Shown here piece after piece: positions 1 through 9,700 of a DNA stretch of 58,956 nt. The stretch spans positions 1 to 58,956 of the forward strand of contig JAIESQ010000063.1 of assembly GCA_019745975.1 (NCBI GenBank), given 5' to 3'. Numbering within the stretch: the first letter of the stretch is position 1; each line of letters starts with the position of its first letter. The notes under the pieces were generated by a model. It made no database searches. It was not told the origin of the DNA and saw nothing but the letters and a program-made list of their open reading frames with translations. Origin of the DNA: Pirellulales bacterium (GTDB lineage Bacteria; Planctomycetota; Planctomycetia; Pirellulales; JAEUIK01). The position numbers were made by a program, and so were the translations under genes.

Positions 1-74
1 GATGCGGTAGCTCCGCACGTCCGGTTTGAGGAGGGGAGAGGCGGCAGCAACGTGCTGCCCCTCTCCTACTCGAC
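1..74 (+). ncRNA. Group II intron 3' end (domains V and VI, truncated by window edge)
   Basis: The first 27 bases match the second part of a bacterial group II intron domain V: upper stem GCGG/CCGC at 5-8 and 14-17, followed by the typical CACGTCCGGTTT strand. A long hairpin follows at 35-66 (stems 35-41/60-66 and 43-49/53-59, one bulged base, three-base loop) and then CTACTCGAC, as expected for domain VI and the 3' splice end near 74. The 5' half of domain V and any reverse transcriptase gene would lie left of the window. The hairpin is not followed by a T-run, so a simple terminator is less likely. The call rests on recalled domain V consensus, not on a covariance search. Confidence 0.8.
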
Positions 75-211
75 CGTGATATCGGCGTCACGCGCGCAAC
101 CGAAAGGGGGCGGAAACCCGTCCTAGGCTTCCACCCCCCGCCGTGTTGCATTCAGGTTGACGCCGCCGGACAGGCTAGCTGTCACCGGCCGCGTCTCAGA
201 TGCCCCGTAAG

Positions 212-1156
212 TTAACGCACCGCCTCGGCCAGCATCTTGGCATTCGGGATGCTGTGCCGGTTGAGCAGCCCGTCTTCGTCGGTTTCGACGATCGTGGCGA
301 CCGGGCCCACCTCGCGAACGCGTCCTTCGAGGCCGGCCACGGTGACGCGGTCGCCGGCATGGAGCCGCTGCCGCAGGTAGTAGCCAGCCAGGATACCCCC
401 CATCACGTCACGGCCGCCGAAGCCGAAGGCCAGACCGAAGCCGAGCGCCACGGCGCCGAAGGCGATCAGGATCAGCTCACGCAACAGCGCGAATTGCACG
501 CCGAGCTGATCGAAGGCGGCCATGAACGTCAACAGCGCGACCACGTAGTACACGCCCGTGGCCAGCGTTTCGGCATAGGTCAGTCCGACGCGATCGGCAC
601 TCGTGGCCACGACGCCACGCATGAAGGTGGCGACCAACAGACCGACGACCACGACGACCGTCGCGACCAGCAACTTGGGAATGAAGGCCACAAGGTCTTG
701 CATGGCGGTGCTGACCGCTTCGAGGCCCAGGATGTTGAAAGCGGCCATCACGAACACGCACATCAACAGCCAGAAGACGATGGTCCCGACGATCGCCGGC
801 ACCGTGCGGTTGATACCGACCTGGCGCATCGATTGCACCAGGCCGCCCTGCTCGGCCGCGTTCTGCAGGCCGATCGCTTCGCACAAGGCACTGGTGAACT
901 TGGCGACAAAGCGGGCGACGACATAGCCGATCACGAGCACGACGAGCGCGGCCAGAATGACTGGCGTCAGCTCGATGATGTCTTTCATCGCGCCGGCGAA
1001 CGTGTCGATGAACGTGTCCTTCCAGCTCGTGACCTTCTCCAGGTTCAAGCTGTCCTGGAGTGTTTGAATCGGGCTCGTCGGTGCCGGCGCCGCGGCCGTG
1101 ACGGCTTCAGCCGCTTTGGCAGGCGCCGCGGCGGCAAGTAGCAAGAAATTCAACAT
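212..1156 (-). CDS. MscS-like small-conductance mechanosensitive channel family protein
   Basis: A 314-residue membrane protein with an Ala-rich N-terminus that may act as a signal sequence, then about five hydrophobic segments (roughly residues 63-85, 113-140, 150-180, 200-220, 228-255). The glycine-rich segment around 'GFGLAFGFGGRDVMGG' followed by 'LHAGDRVTVAGLEGRV' matches the pore helix and beta-domain start of MscS-like channels and the conserved TM-helix proteins related to them. The beta domain is short and the protein ends without the large C-terminal vestibule of E. coli MscS. The ATG at 1156 has GAGGAG eight bases upstream. The likely role is release of solutes on membrane tension; ion selectivity cannot be read from sequence. 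Confidence 0.8.
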   Translation of the reverse strand: MLNFLLLAAAAPAKAAEAVTAAAPAPTSPIQTLQDSLNLEKVTSWKDTFIDTFAGAMKDIIELTPVILAALVVLVIGYVVARFVAKFTSALCEAIGLQNAAEQGGLVQSMRQVGINRTVPAIVGTIVFWLLMCVFVMAAFNILGLEAVSTAMQDLVAFIPKLLVATVVVVVGLLVATFMRGVVATSADRVGLTYAETLATGVYYVVALLTFMAAFDQLGVQFALLRELILIAFGAVALGFGLAFGFGGRDVMGGILAGYYLRQRLHAGDRVTVAGLEGRVREVGPVATIVETDEDGLLNRHSIPNAKMLAEAVR

Positions 1157-1351
1157 GTCTTGATCTCCTCGATAGAGAAAGTGGCTCGCGCGTCAGGTGG
1201 AGTGGAATGCCTTGTTTGGCGCTCACACTTCACGGCTGACGCCTGGTTGTTTGTGGGCGTCTGGCACGGCGTCGCTCGTCCGCGCGGTGCGAAGGCCTGG
1301 TCGACCTCGTTGAGCCATTCGCCGCGCGGCACGCTCGCTCGGCGTGCCCGG

Positions 1352-1603
1352 TCACTGTCTTGGTTGCCGGGGGGTAGGGCGGCGGTCACGCGGTGGTTCG
1401 CGTCCCGTGAGTGAAATTGCCAGTAAATAGAGCAAGGCCTTGGAGAATTCGACAAACACGGCAGGCATCGCGCGGACGATAAAGTCGGCCATCTGCGCTG
1501 CCAGCAAGCCGTTGTTCACCCGGTCGTGTAACTGGCTTTCGAAGTCCGTCGGCACCGGCGGCACTTCGGTCTCGCCGAGTCGGTCGAGCAAATCGACACT
1601 CAT
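1352..1603 (-). CDS. Small hydrophobic protein downstream of an ECF sigma factor
   Basis: An 83-residue protein. The start at 1603 is chosen because GGAG lies about nine bases upstream; an earlier in-frame start at 1624 lacks a site. The N-terminal half is acidic. Residues about 35-60 form an amphipathic to hydrophobic stretch, followed by a basic Pro/Arg tail. It begins 76 bases after the sigma factor stop on the same strand, so the two are probably co-transcribed. Its position suggests a sigma-associated protein, but no zinc-binding anti-sigma motif (HxxxCxxC) is present and I do not recognise a family. Function unknown. Confidence 0.55.
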   Translation of the reverse strand: MSVDLLDRLGETEVPPVPTDFESQLHDRVNNGLLAAQMADFIVRAMPAVFVEFSKALLYLLAISLTGREPPRDRRPTPRQPRQ

Positions 1604-1679
1604 GGAGTTAACTCCGTTTGGCAATCGTCAACGGACAGGGACGGCGACGGGGCGCTCACCGCGATCGGGACACTTGGGA

Positions 1680-2240
1680 TCACACGCGCTCTCCTGGAAA
1701 GCGCTGTTGCAACTTTTCGCGGGCGCGCATCACGCGCATCTTGCAGGCGCTGGTGGTCATGTCGAACATCTGCCCCAGCTCCTCGAACGTGTAGCCTTCG
1801 GCGTATTTGAGGATCAATAGTGCGCGGTCCTCTTCATCGAGGGTGTCGAGCATCTGGTAAAGGTCGAGCTCGAGTCCCGGCGCCGGGGCGCTCGTGTTTG
1901 GACGCTCAGCCCAAGTGGCGTCGCCGGCGGCTGTCTCGTGGCGTTGGCGCCGCCCCCGCCCACGACGCATCGTCAGGCACACTCGCAGCGCGATGCCATG
2001 GACCCAGGTCGAGAACTTCGAGCGGCCCGCGAATCTGCCCCGCTGAAAGAAGAGCCGCACAAAGACCTCTTGCGCGGCGTCTTGGGCATCTTGCTCATTG
2101 CCCATCAAGCGGTAGCAAATGCGCCAGACGCGCTGGCGATAGCGCTCGACCAACGTCTGGAAGGCGAGCCCATCGGAGCCCTCGCGGGCTGCTTCGGCCG
2201 CCAACTGTTCGTCGCTAGGCGAGGTGACTTCCAACAGCAT
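1680..2240 (-). CDS. ECF-type RNA polymerase sigma-70 factor
   Basis: A 186-residue protein with both ECF modules. Region 2 includes the 'RICYRLMGNEQDAQDAAQEVFVRLF' segment and the 'KFSTWVHGIALRVCLTMRR' promoter-melting segment. Region 4 includes 'LDEEDRALLILKYAEGYTFEELGQMF' and the recognition helix 'SACKMRVMRAREKLQQRF'. A GTG at 2246 is an alternative start two codons upstream; neither start has a strong ribosome site. Followed by the small hydrophobic gene at 1352-1603, a likely operon partner. No classic anti-sigma gene is adjacent. Confidence 0.92.
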   Translation of the reverse strand: MLLEVTSPSDEQLAAEAAREGSDGLAFQTLVERYRQRVWRICYRLMGNEQDAQDAAQEVFVRLFFQRGRFAGRSKFSTWVHGIALRVCLTMRRGRGRRQRHETAAGDATWAERPNTSAPAPGLELDLYQMLDTLDEEDRALLILKYAEGYTFEELGQMFDMTTSACKMRVMRAREKLQQRFPGERV

Positions 2241-2597
2241 TTCCACAGGCTGGCGTTCCCCCCGAGTCAGCGGAGCGGCGGCCGGCGATCCGTGGCAACG
2301 ATTGAGTCGCCGCCCGGGGGACGCTAGTCACTCGGAGGCAGGCGGGCAAACCGGTTTGAGCCACCGGCCGCGGCGTAACCTCACGCCGGGTCGGCAGGCG
2401 TAACTCGTGAACGTACGCAAGGATAGTACGCTTGCGGGGCCGAAAATGGCCAGCCGAATGGACTGTGAGGGCTGGGAACGCCGCTGCGGATTGCGCGGGC
2501 GCAAGAAAAGGCCTGGCCAAGTGACAAAGCACCACCTGACCAGGCGCAGTCGATTGCTTGAGTTCTTGCCACGATGCGTGGCGGCCAGCGGTGACCC
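2241..2597. other. Intergenic region, no gene seen
   Basis: About 350 bases between the ECF sigma gene and the c-type haem protein gene, both on the minus strand. Open frames here are short and have no recognisable product. It should contain the promoter of the sigma factor, but I see no convincing -35/-10 pair. A direct repeat of GCGTAC occurs on the minus strand near 2415-2435. Confidence 0.5.
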
Positions 2598-3020
2598 TTA
2601 CTGGCCAGCCGAGGCGGTCGCTTCCTCGGGTTCGCCGCCGGGAAGCTTGCCTTCTTTGAGCAACTGGCCGAAGGTCGGGCTCTTGTCGTCGTCCGGTTTG
2701 CTATGCTCCTCGGCGACCTTGTCGAGCGACTCTTTGATCTTCTCGACGTTCATGGCGTCGGCCTTAGTGAGCAACTTCGAGAGCGCCATGCCGTAGTCGT
2801 TGCGCATCTTCTTGTTGTTGCCTTTGTGGCAGACGTTGCACTTGACCTTTTCGATCGCGGCAGCCAGCGCCATTTCGGCGGGATCCTTGCTGTCCTTCTT
2901 CAAATACTTGGCCTGAAATTCCTTGTTGTAGGGAGGCCTGGCCTGGGCCGACTCGGCCGCGAGAGAGGTCATCACCACGGCGGCCGCGACCAGCGCCAGG
3001 ACATACATCGCCAATCTCAT
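2598..3020 (-). CDS. Exported mono-haem c-type protein
   Basis: A 140-residue protein. Start at 3020 is set by GAGGAG nine bases upstream; the frame is open further upstream but with low-complexity Arg/Pro sequence. Residues 1-27 form a signal peptide ending near 'AQA-RP'. The only cysteines of the mature part are C61 and C64 in CNVCH, the haem c attachment motif with H65 as proximal ligand. The rest is Lys/Glu/Asp-rich. The likely location is the periplasm. It resembles small planctomycete haem proteins of unknown role. The distal ligand and partner are not evident. Confidence 0.8.
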   Translation of the reverse strand: MRLAMYVLALVAAAVVMTSLAAESAQARPPYNKEFQAKYLKKDSKDPAEMALAAAIEKVKCNVCHKGNNKKMRNDYGMALSKLLTKADAMNVEKIKESLDKVAEEHSKPDDDKSPTFGQLLKEGKLPGGEPEEATASAGQ

Positions 3021-3148
3021 GCAAACGTCTCCTCGTGAATGTCTCGTGGGAAACACCCGGCCGGTAGGTGGGATTCGCGACCGGAGCGCCCGTGGGCAGG
3101 GCGCGAACAGGGCAAGTCGCCGGCGGACAGGCCGCCAGCGCACTAGAT

Positions 3149-3177
3149 AGTTAAGCTGCGCGCTCCGCGGGTGTCAA
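3149..3177 (-). promoter_or_regulatory. Possible promoter for the haem protein gene
   Basis: On the minus strand a perfect TTGACA (3172-3177) is followed after 17 bases by TTAACT (3149-3154), a weak -10. It lies about 130 bases upstream of the start codon at 3020. The -35 is convincing, the -10 is not. Confidence 0.3.
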
Positions 3178-3273
3178 TTAGCCTCGCCGCTTACCTGCCG
3201 GACGGTTCTTAGATCGATTTTTACTGAAACCACTGGCAGAACGAGAGATACGGTGTCGTCGACCGCGCGAGGC

Positions 3274-6200
3274 CTACCGCAACACGCCACCGCTCGATGG
3301 CCCTTGTGCCGAGCGGCCGTTACTTGAAGCCGGCAACGGCAGCGGCGGAAGCAGATTTGCCTCGCAACCAGCATTGCGGCCATCGGTCGCGCCGCGAACG
3401 GCCGCATTATCGGCGACGCGGGTATCCAGCGCGTAATCGGCCGGTGTGTGCTGGTGCAGCGGGCGCGACGGGTCGGGCAATTGACGCCAGAGCACGCGTC
3501 CCCAACTCTTTTCTTGCCCTTGCCAGAAGGCGCGCCAAGCCGACAAGGTCATCTCTTGCGGCGCATCGAGTTGACTCTGGCCACGAATCTTCCAGAAGAT
3601 GTGAAATCCATCGTAAAAGTTCCGTTCACTCTCCCAGCGGACGCGCCGACGGAACGCTTCGACGGTATCAATGCCCGACTGCTCGATCAGTGCGGCGGCG
3701 TCCTCGACCAGCAAGATGCTGTTCGTGCATTGAATCACGGCGTCAAGTTGACGTGGGCCGTCGGTCGAGTTCGTCAGCAGGCAAAAGCCCGAGCGCACCA
3801 CCGCGGTCAGGTGTCGCAGATCGAGGTGCAAGCGTTCGGGGCCCGCGGGTGTCGCACGTCCGCCCGTGGCGACGAGCAGCCGCTGAGTTGTCACCAGCAA
3901 GCCGTTGTTCCAGACGAGCGAGCAGGGCTGCAGATCTTCGGCGTGGAGAAAGTCGGCCTCGCCCCGCGCGATGCAGTTCGTCAGCTTGAGCGAAAGCGGC
4001 TCGATGGGGGAGGAATTGGTTGCCCCCTGCCCGGCCAGCGCGACCACCTCGATGAAGCTGACCTCGGCGTGCAGCACGCGCTGCCGGCTCGTGGCATTGC
4101 CGATCGTCAACGAACAATTCTCGAGTTCGACCGACTCGGCCTGCCGCACGCGGAACAACGACCAGCCGTCTGCCGGCAGCTCCTGCGACAGATCGAGCTC
4201 GAGCGCCACATTAATCAGGGTGAGTCGACCGCCCGTGACAGTGAGCATGTGGCGCGGGTATTCGACGGGGTCGGCGTCGCGCGGATGAAACGCCACCACG
4301 GGCCGATACTGGTCGCCGGCACGAATCGTCAGCTTGAGGTTCTCGAGTTGGATCGGCCGCTCCTCAAGCCGACCGTTGTAGCGTAGCTCGATGACATCGC
4401 CACTGCGGGCCGCCGCGCAGGCGGCTTCGAGTGATGCAAAGGTTTGTGCGGCCTCGGCTGTCGGGTCAACCACTAAGAGACCAGGCTGCGATGGTGGCGG
4501 CACGGCGACGCCTGCCGGAGTACGCGATGGCGCATCGACCGTCGGCACCGAGTTCGAGGCCTGCAATTGGCCGTGGATTGCCAAAGCGGAACCGATGCCC
4601 GCACTCGTCGGCGCGGCGGCCGTGGCCGAGGTGCCTTCGCCGGCCAGGCCGACCTCTTCGAGAACGCCGAGCAGCGGGTGTGCTGCGTCAGGCAACGTTG
4701 ATGTATTTTCGCCAACGGCGTTCTCAGCCAGACCAGGTGCGGGGCCCACCTTGGTCGTAGTTTCGGCAGTCTCAGCGAACGGCGCTGCGAATGATCCATC
4801 GACGTTCGTCTTAGTCTCTGCAGTCGTGTCGCCTGCGGGAGCAACCAGGGGTTCCGCCGGCGGTGACGTGCTATTCCGCGGCGGGTTGGCCTTCGCGACA
4901 CCCTCCGGAGCATGGCCAATGCCTTGCGGGGCGCCTGATTGCATTCGCGCATTCTTGTTGGCCGAGGCTGGGGGACCGATCGATTGCTCGTTCCCCGGCG
5001 CCGTGGGTGCGGGGCCCTCGCCTCGGCCCGCGCCGTTGCCGCTTGTCCCCTGGGAAGCCAGTACAGGCAAGCCCGCTATAGCGTTATCTGGCGATCCCAG
5101 GTTTGTCGCTCGGAAACTCGAGACGAACTCGATGGCCGCGACACACATCACCAATACCACGGCTGGTACGATCCAAGGCAAGTTTTGTTGGAAGCGAGTC
5201 CAGGCGCCAGTAGTCGGCTGTGTCCAAACGACGGTCGTCGCAGCGCTCGCCGGTTCGAGCCCCAACTGAGCCGCTAGTGCAACCAGTTGTGCAACTAACT
5301 CGTGCGGCGTCTGCGGACGCTGGCTCGGATCCTTGGCCATCATGCGAGCAACGAGTGTGCTTAACTCAGGGGCGACGGCGGGATTCAACTGGCACAAATC
5401 GGGCGCTGCGTCACCTTGATGTTGCAGCAGCTTTTGCAGCACCGTGCCATCAGGAAATGGCGGCCGGCCGCACAGCATGAAATACAGCGTACACCCTAGG
5501 GAGTAGATATCGCTGCGCACGTCGGCGCTGCGCGGATCGCGCGCCTGCTCGGGCGAAATATAGTCGAACGTGCCGAGCGTCACGCCGCTGGCAGTCAAGT
5601 CGCCACTCGACCGCTCGACCTGGTGCAGACGCGCCAGCCCCATATCGACCAGTTTCGCCCGACCTTCGTTGGTAATCAGAATATTCGACGGCTTGATATC
5701 GCGATGGACCACGTCGCGGCCGCTGGCGTGAGCCAGGGCTTCAGCCACTTGCAGGATGTAGGAAATCGCATCGGCCACCGGCAGCGGCCCGCGCTCCAAT
5801 ACCAGGTCGCGGACGTTGCGCCCTTCAATGAACTCGAACGCGATAAAGTGCCAGCCGCGATCCTCGCCGACGTAGAACACCCGCGCGATGTTCTCGTGAT
5901 CGAGTCGCGCGGCCGATTGCGCTTCGTTATGAAAGCGGCGCACGGTTTCTTCATCGGCCGCTTGCTCGCGCGACAGCACCTTCACCGCGACCTGCCGGTC
6001 CAGCCGCGTATCGACCGCCCGAAACACCGCACCCATGCCACCGCCGCCGACAAACTCCTCCAAGCGGAAGTGTTCGAGTTGTTGACCGGCAAGCAAATGT
6101 GCCAGATCGGCGCTGCGATTGTTGTCCACCGCTTGCAGGGCGGCAGGCGGACGTTTCGAAATGCGAGTGGGCTGATCGTCGGGCGCGGCCCAGGCGACGT

Positions 6201-6402
6201 CGTGAATCGCCAGCGAAGGCTCCCCGCCGAAGGCCAGAGGAACGTCGGCGTCCGAGTTCGAATCCATGTCGCTGGCCATCGACGAACCGTCGGCGGCGCG
6301 CACGTCCGCTGGACCGGCGCCGAGGGAGCTGGGAGCAGGGGGTGGCGAATCGGCAAACGGGCCACGCGATCGACTCGAATCGCCGGCCGCTCGATTGCTC
6401 AT
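3274..6402 (-). CDS. Transmembrane Ser/Thr protein kinase with beta-helix-like C-terminal region
   Basis: A 1042-residue protein. Start 6402 is chosen for GAGGAG nine bases upstream. The first 110 residues are disordered. The kinase domain covers about 113-380: Gly loop GGGGMGAV at 119-126, catalytic K141, HRDIKPSN at 233-240, and DMG (253-255) in place of DFG. A single membrane helix lies at 410-430. A Pro/Ala/Thr-rich linker runs to about 720. The C-terminal 300 residues, with repeated short beta-strand blocks and Asn ladders, resemble a parallel beta-helix exposed outside the cytoplasm. HRD and Lys are present, so activity is plausible despite Phe to Met in DFG. Ligand and substrates are unknown. 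Preceded by a good promoter at 6604-6632. Confidence 0.88.
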   Translation of the reverse strand: MSNRAAGDSSRSRGPFADSPPPAPSSLGAGPADVRAADGSSMASDMDSNSDADVPLAFGGEPSLAIHDVAWAAPDDQPTRISKRPPAALQAVDNNRSADLAHLLAGQQLEHFRLEEFVGGGGMGAVFRAVDTRLDRQVAVKVLSREQAADEETVRRFHNEAQSAARLDHENIARVFYVGEDRGWHFIAFEFIEGRNVRDLVLERGPLPVADAISYILQVAEALAHASGRDVVHRDIKPSNILITNEGRAKLVDMGLARLHQVERSSGDLTASGVTLGTFDYISPEQARDPRSADVRSDIYSLGCTLYFMLCGRPPFPDGTVLQKLLQHQGDAAPDLCQLNPAVAPELSTLVARMMAKDPSQRPQTPHELVAQLVALAAQLGLEPASAATTVVWTQPTTGAWTRFQQNLPWIVPAVVLVMCVAAIEFVSSFRATNLGSPDNAIAGLPVLASQGTSGNGAGRGEGPAPTAPGNEQSIGPPASANKNARMQSGAPQGIGHAPEGVAKANPPRNSTSPPAEPLVAPAGDTTAETKTNVDGSFAAPFAETAETTTKVGPAPGLAENAVGENTSTLPDAAHPLLGVLEEVGLAGEGTSATAAAPTSAGIGSALAIHGQLQASNSVPTVDAPSRTPAGVAVPPPSQPGLLVVDPTAEAAQTFASLEAACAAARSGDVIELRYNGRLEERPIQLENLKLTIRAGDQYRPVVAFHPRDADPVEYPRHMLTVTGGRLTLINVALELDLSQELPADGWSLFRVRQAESVELENCSLTIGNATSRQRVLHAEVSFIEVVALAGQGATNSSPIEPLSLKLTNCIARGEADFLHAEDLQPCSLVWNNGLLVTTQRLLVATGGRATPAGPERLHLDLRHLTAVVRSGFCLLTNSTDGPRQLDAVIQCTNSILLVEDAAALIEQSGIDTVEAFRRRVRWESERNFYDGFHIFWKIRGQSQLDAPQEMTLSAWRAFWQGQEKSWGRVLWRQLPDPSRPLHQHTPADYALDTRVADNAAVRGATDGRNAGCEANLLPPLPLPASSNGRSAQGPSSGGVLR

Positions 6403-6603
6403 GGCAACTCCTCGATTCCTCCTTGAATCGACGCGGAATCGTTCAGGTCCCCTCCACGCAGCCTCTTGCCGCGATCGGGAACGTTCACCTGACCCGGAAG
6501 GACGAACGCCCCCAGAGGTCAGAAGCGGGGAACAGATAACCAGGACAGACAAGGGTTCGGACGACCGGCAACCGGAGAGACACAGGCCAGCCGACAGCCC
6601 CAA

Positions 6604-6632
6604 AGTATAACCCCCCGGCCGACCAGGGTCAA
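6604..6632 (-). promoter_or_regulatory. Sigma-70-type promoter for the 3274-6402 kinase gene
   Basis: Minus strand TTGACC (6627-6632), 17-base spacer, TATACT (6604-6609). This is five of six matches in each box with ideal spacing. It points at the kinase gene and predicts a leader of about 195 bases. The rest of the 312-base gap 6403-6714 shows no gene. Confidence 0.6.
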
Positions 6633-6714
6633 CGAAAGTTACGGTGCGTCAAATCGTCACAACTCGTTGCTGCCAATCATTATCGTGCGAACAAACGCCG
6701 GTCGTTGATGGTCG

Positions 6715-9700
6715 TCAATCGACCTGACGCGCGCTCGACTCGTCTGCCAGTCGATCGCGCGATGTGTTGATGCGCACCAACTGCCCGCCGGCAGGCCCGA
6801 CCGACACCGACAGAAGCGATCGGCCGTTGGCAGTAAAAGCTAGACCGCCAGGAATCACGTCCCCGCGGATCGGCCGGACGATGGCCAGTTCCTGAAAGGT
6901 ATCGAGGCTCCAAAGTCGGACGTTGCTACTCGATTGCGTTTGCGTGGCGAGCGTACGGCCGTCCGGCGATATATCCAAGCTGTGCGGCGGATTCTTGCCG
7001 CCGATTAGCATGCCGATTGGTTCGAGGGTCCGCGCGTCCCAGACGCGAAGACTTAGATCCTGCCCAGCGGTGACCAGGTACCGCCCGTCCGGTGTGAATT
7101 CCACCAAAGTAAAGGTGTGGCCCGGTAGATGCCGCGAGGCGAGGCGGCGACGTTTGCCGAGATGCCAAATCTCGAGGTACTCGCCCGTGGCGGCGATCGA
7201 TTCTCCATCGGGTGAGAATGCCAGGTGCAAAGGCATCCAGTTGAGTGAGATCGTGTTCTGCAAGCGGCCGTCATCGAGGTTCCACAGTTTGACCGACCGA
7301 CCAGAGCAAGCCGCGACCGAGGGACTTCGCGGGTGGGCTACGCAGGGACCGCCCCCGTCGTTCGGCCCGACTAACTGGCGGCGCTCGCCAGTCGTGACGT
7401 GCCAGCGAATCAAACTCCGATCGTCACAGCAGGCGACCAGATACGCACCGTCGTACGAAAAGGCAATCGAGTCGATGCCAATCGTGCCGGTGGAATACTC
7501 GCGTGGAGCTTGATGTATCGACAGGTCCCAGAGCGAAACCAGATTGTCGCCCGACACGGCGACAAGCGTACCAAAGCCCGCCACGGCAGTCGTGGGCTCG
7601 CGCGCTTCGAAAGGCCCGACGACCTCGGCTGCGGGAGTATACGTCAGCTCCCAAAGCTTGATTGTTTGATCCGAGGCGGCTGTAGCCAGTAGCCGGCCAT
7701 TGGGTGATAGGTCGGCACCCCAGATGCGACCAGGATGGCCCGCCAGCAAATGCACTGTCTCCAGACTGTGGCTGTCGTAGCGTCGGATCGTTCCATCGTG
7801 AGACGCGGCAAGCACCTGTGTGTCGTCGGCGGTCGGCAGGATCGTCCCCGCGGTCGCACCGAAGGACTCTCCCGAACCGACGGGTTCTCCCGTGGCTGCT
7901 TCGAGCATCTCGATGGGGCCCGACAAGTAGCCCACGATCAGTTGGCTGCCGTCGGCTGAAAAACAGAGGCTCGTACCGCGCTGTTTCAGCCTGACGCGCA
8001 GCACCGATTCGGCGGCGTTGCCATTGATGCGCCAGATCACGAGGTGGCCCGAGTCATCGCTGGTGGCGAGCCGAGCACCGTCGCGCGAATAGGCGAGGGT
8101 TTGAATCTTGTCCTCGCTCGCCTGCCAGGCGACCGTCTGACTCCAGTCACTTGTATTCCACACGACGACCCGCCCGCGGTTGCCACCGGTCGCCAGATGC
8201 GATCCTGCTGGCGAGAACGCGGCGCAGGCAATCGCATCCTGATTGGCAGCCAGGCGTTGAACTTCTACCCCACGCTGGGGATCCCACACGAAGATGTTCC
8301 CGTCGTCACCACAGGAAATCAGAGTCGACGGTTGATCCGGGGCGAAAGCCACGAGGTTGACTTCGCTGTCGTGGCCACGAAGCGTGGCCACGTTGCGGCG
8401 CGTGGCAAGATCCCACAAGCGGACGGTCTTGTCGCGGCCGCTGCTGGCCAGCCACTTGCCGTCGGGCGAAAAAGCCACGGAATAGACATCACCGTCGTGC
8501 CCAGTGAGCGTAGCCGCATCGGCGTGCACCAGATGCCAGAGGTGATACCAGGTGAATTCGCGCAGGTCGGGTTGCCCAGCGTGAGGAATCTGTCGTGTGA
8601 GCAGGTCGATGGCACTTTGTGCGTTTCCGGAATCGATGGCCAGACTAGCCAGCCTCACGTTGGCCCCGTACAAGAGGCGCTGCGAGTTTCGCTGGCTGGC
8701 TTCGGCCTCGCGTTGGCGGAGTTCGGCCGTAGCCAAGGCGCGCGACAGCTCGCTCGAGTGACGGATAACCTGCGCCCAGCAGAACGCTCCCCAGGCGATC
8801 ACGACCAAAATAGCCAGCGTGCTGACCGCCGCGAGCGCGGCCATGGTCGGTTTGCGGCGTGCCCAATTCGCGGCGCGTTCCCAAGGTTGCTGCGGTCGGG
8901 CCAGCGTCGGCTCTCCACGCAGAAACCGCCGCAAGTCGGCCACCAGATCCTTGGCCGTGGTATAGCGCCGCTGCGGCTGCTTCTCGAGACATTTCAGGCA
9001 AATGGCTTCCAAATCGCGTGGTATGTCGGCACGTCCACGCCGCGGCTGCACGGGCTCGTCGCGGAGCACGTGATTTAGCAGTTCCGAATGCGAGCCACCG
9101 ACAAACGGCGGCATGCCGGTGAGCACTTCGTATAAGATCGCACCCAGTCCGTAAACGTCGGACTGCGGACCGACCTCTCGCAGCCGACCCTCGGCTTGCT
9201 CCGGCGCCATATACGCGGGCGTGCCCAACACCACGCCGACCTGTGTTTCCTCCCCCTCGGACTCAAGTGCCTTCGCGAGGCCAAAGTCGGCCAACTTCGG
9301 CGTGAACGGCAACTCGCCGGCGCCGCTGGCCATTGTCGGGTTGGCGCTCGCGGCGCCCGTCGAACCGGTCGCCTTCGACTCGCCGTGCGGATCGAGCATG
9401 ACGTTGCGGGGCTTCAGGTCGCGATGCAAGATGCCGCACGCGTGGGCATGCTCCACCCCGGAAGCCAACTCGGCGACGATCAGTGCGGCAGTGCGCGGCG
9501 CAATCGCGGTCGGCTGCTGACTCAGCCACTGGGCCAGCGTGACTCCTTCGCAATAAGCCTGCGCGATATAGCTCACGCCGCCAGATTCACCCGCCTCGAA
9601 CACCGGCAAGATGTTCTGATGTTGCAGCCCGGCCGCCGCTCGTGCTTCGCGCAGGAATCGCCGTCGTCGGTCCTGGCTCCCGAAGGCGTCGGTGCGCGCC

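Noticed and set aside
35-66. Rho-independent terminator at the left edge
   Set aside because: The hairpin lacks a T-run and is directly preceded by a group II intron domain V sequence, so domain VI explains it better.
200-1141. A 313-codon frame on the plus strand opposite the MscS-like gene
   Set aside because: The product is charged low-complexity sequence; the minus strand has a ribosome site and membrane helices.
6715-8600. Tandem DNA repeats or a CRISPR-like array in the kinase gene
   Set aside because: The periodicity is at protein level (WD40 blades); DNA units differ and there are no identical repeats with spacers.
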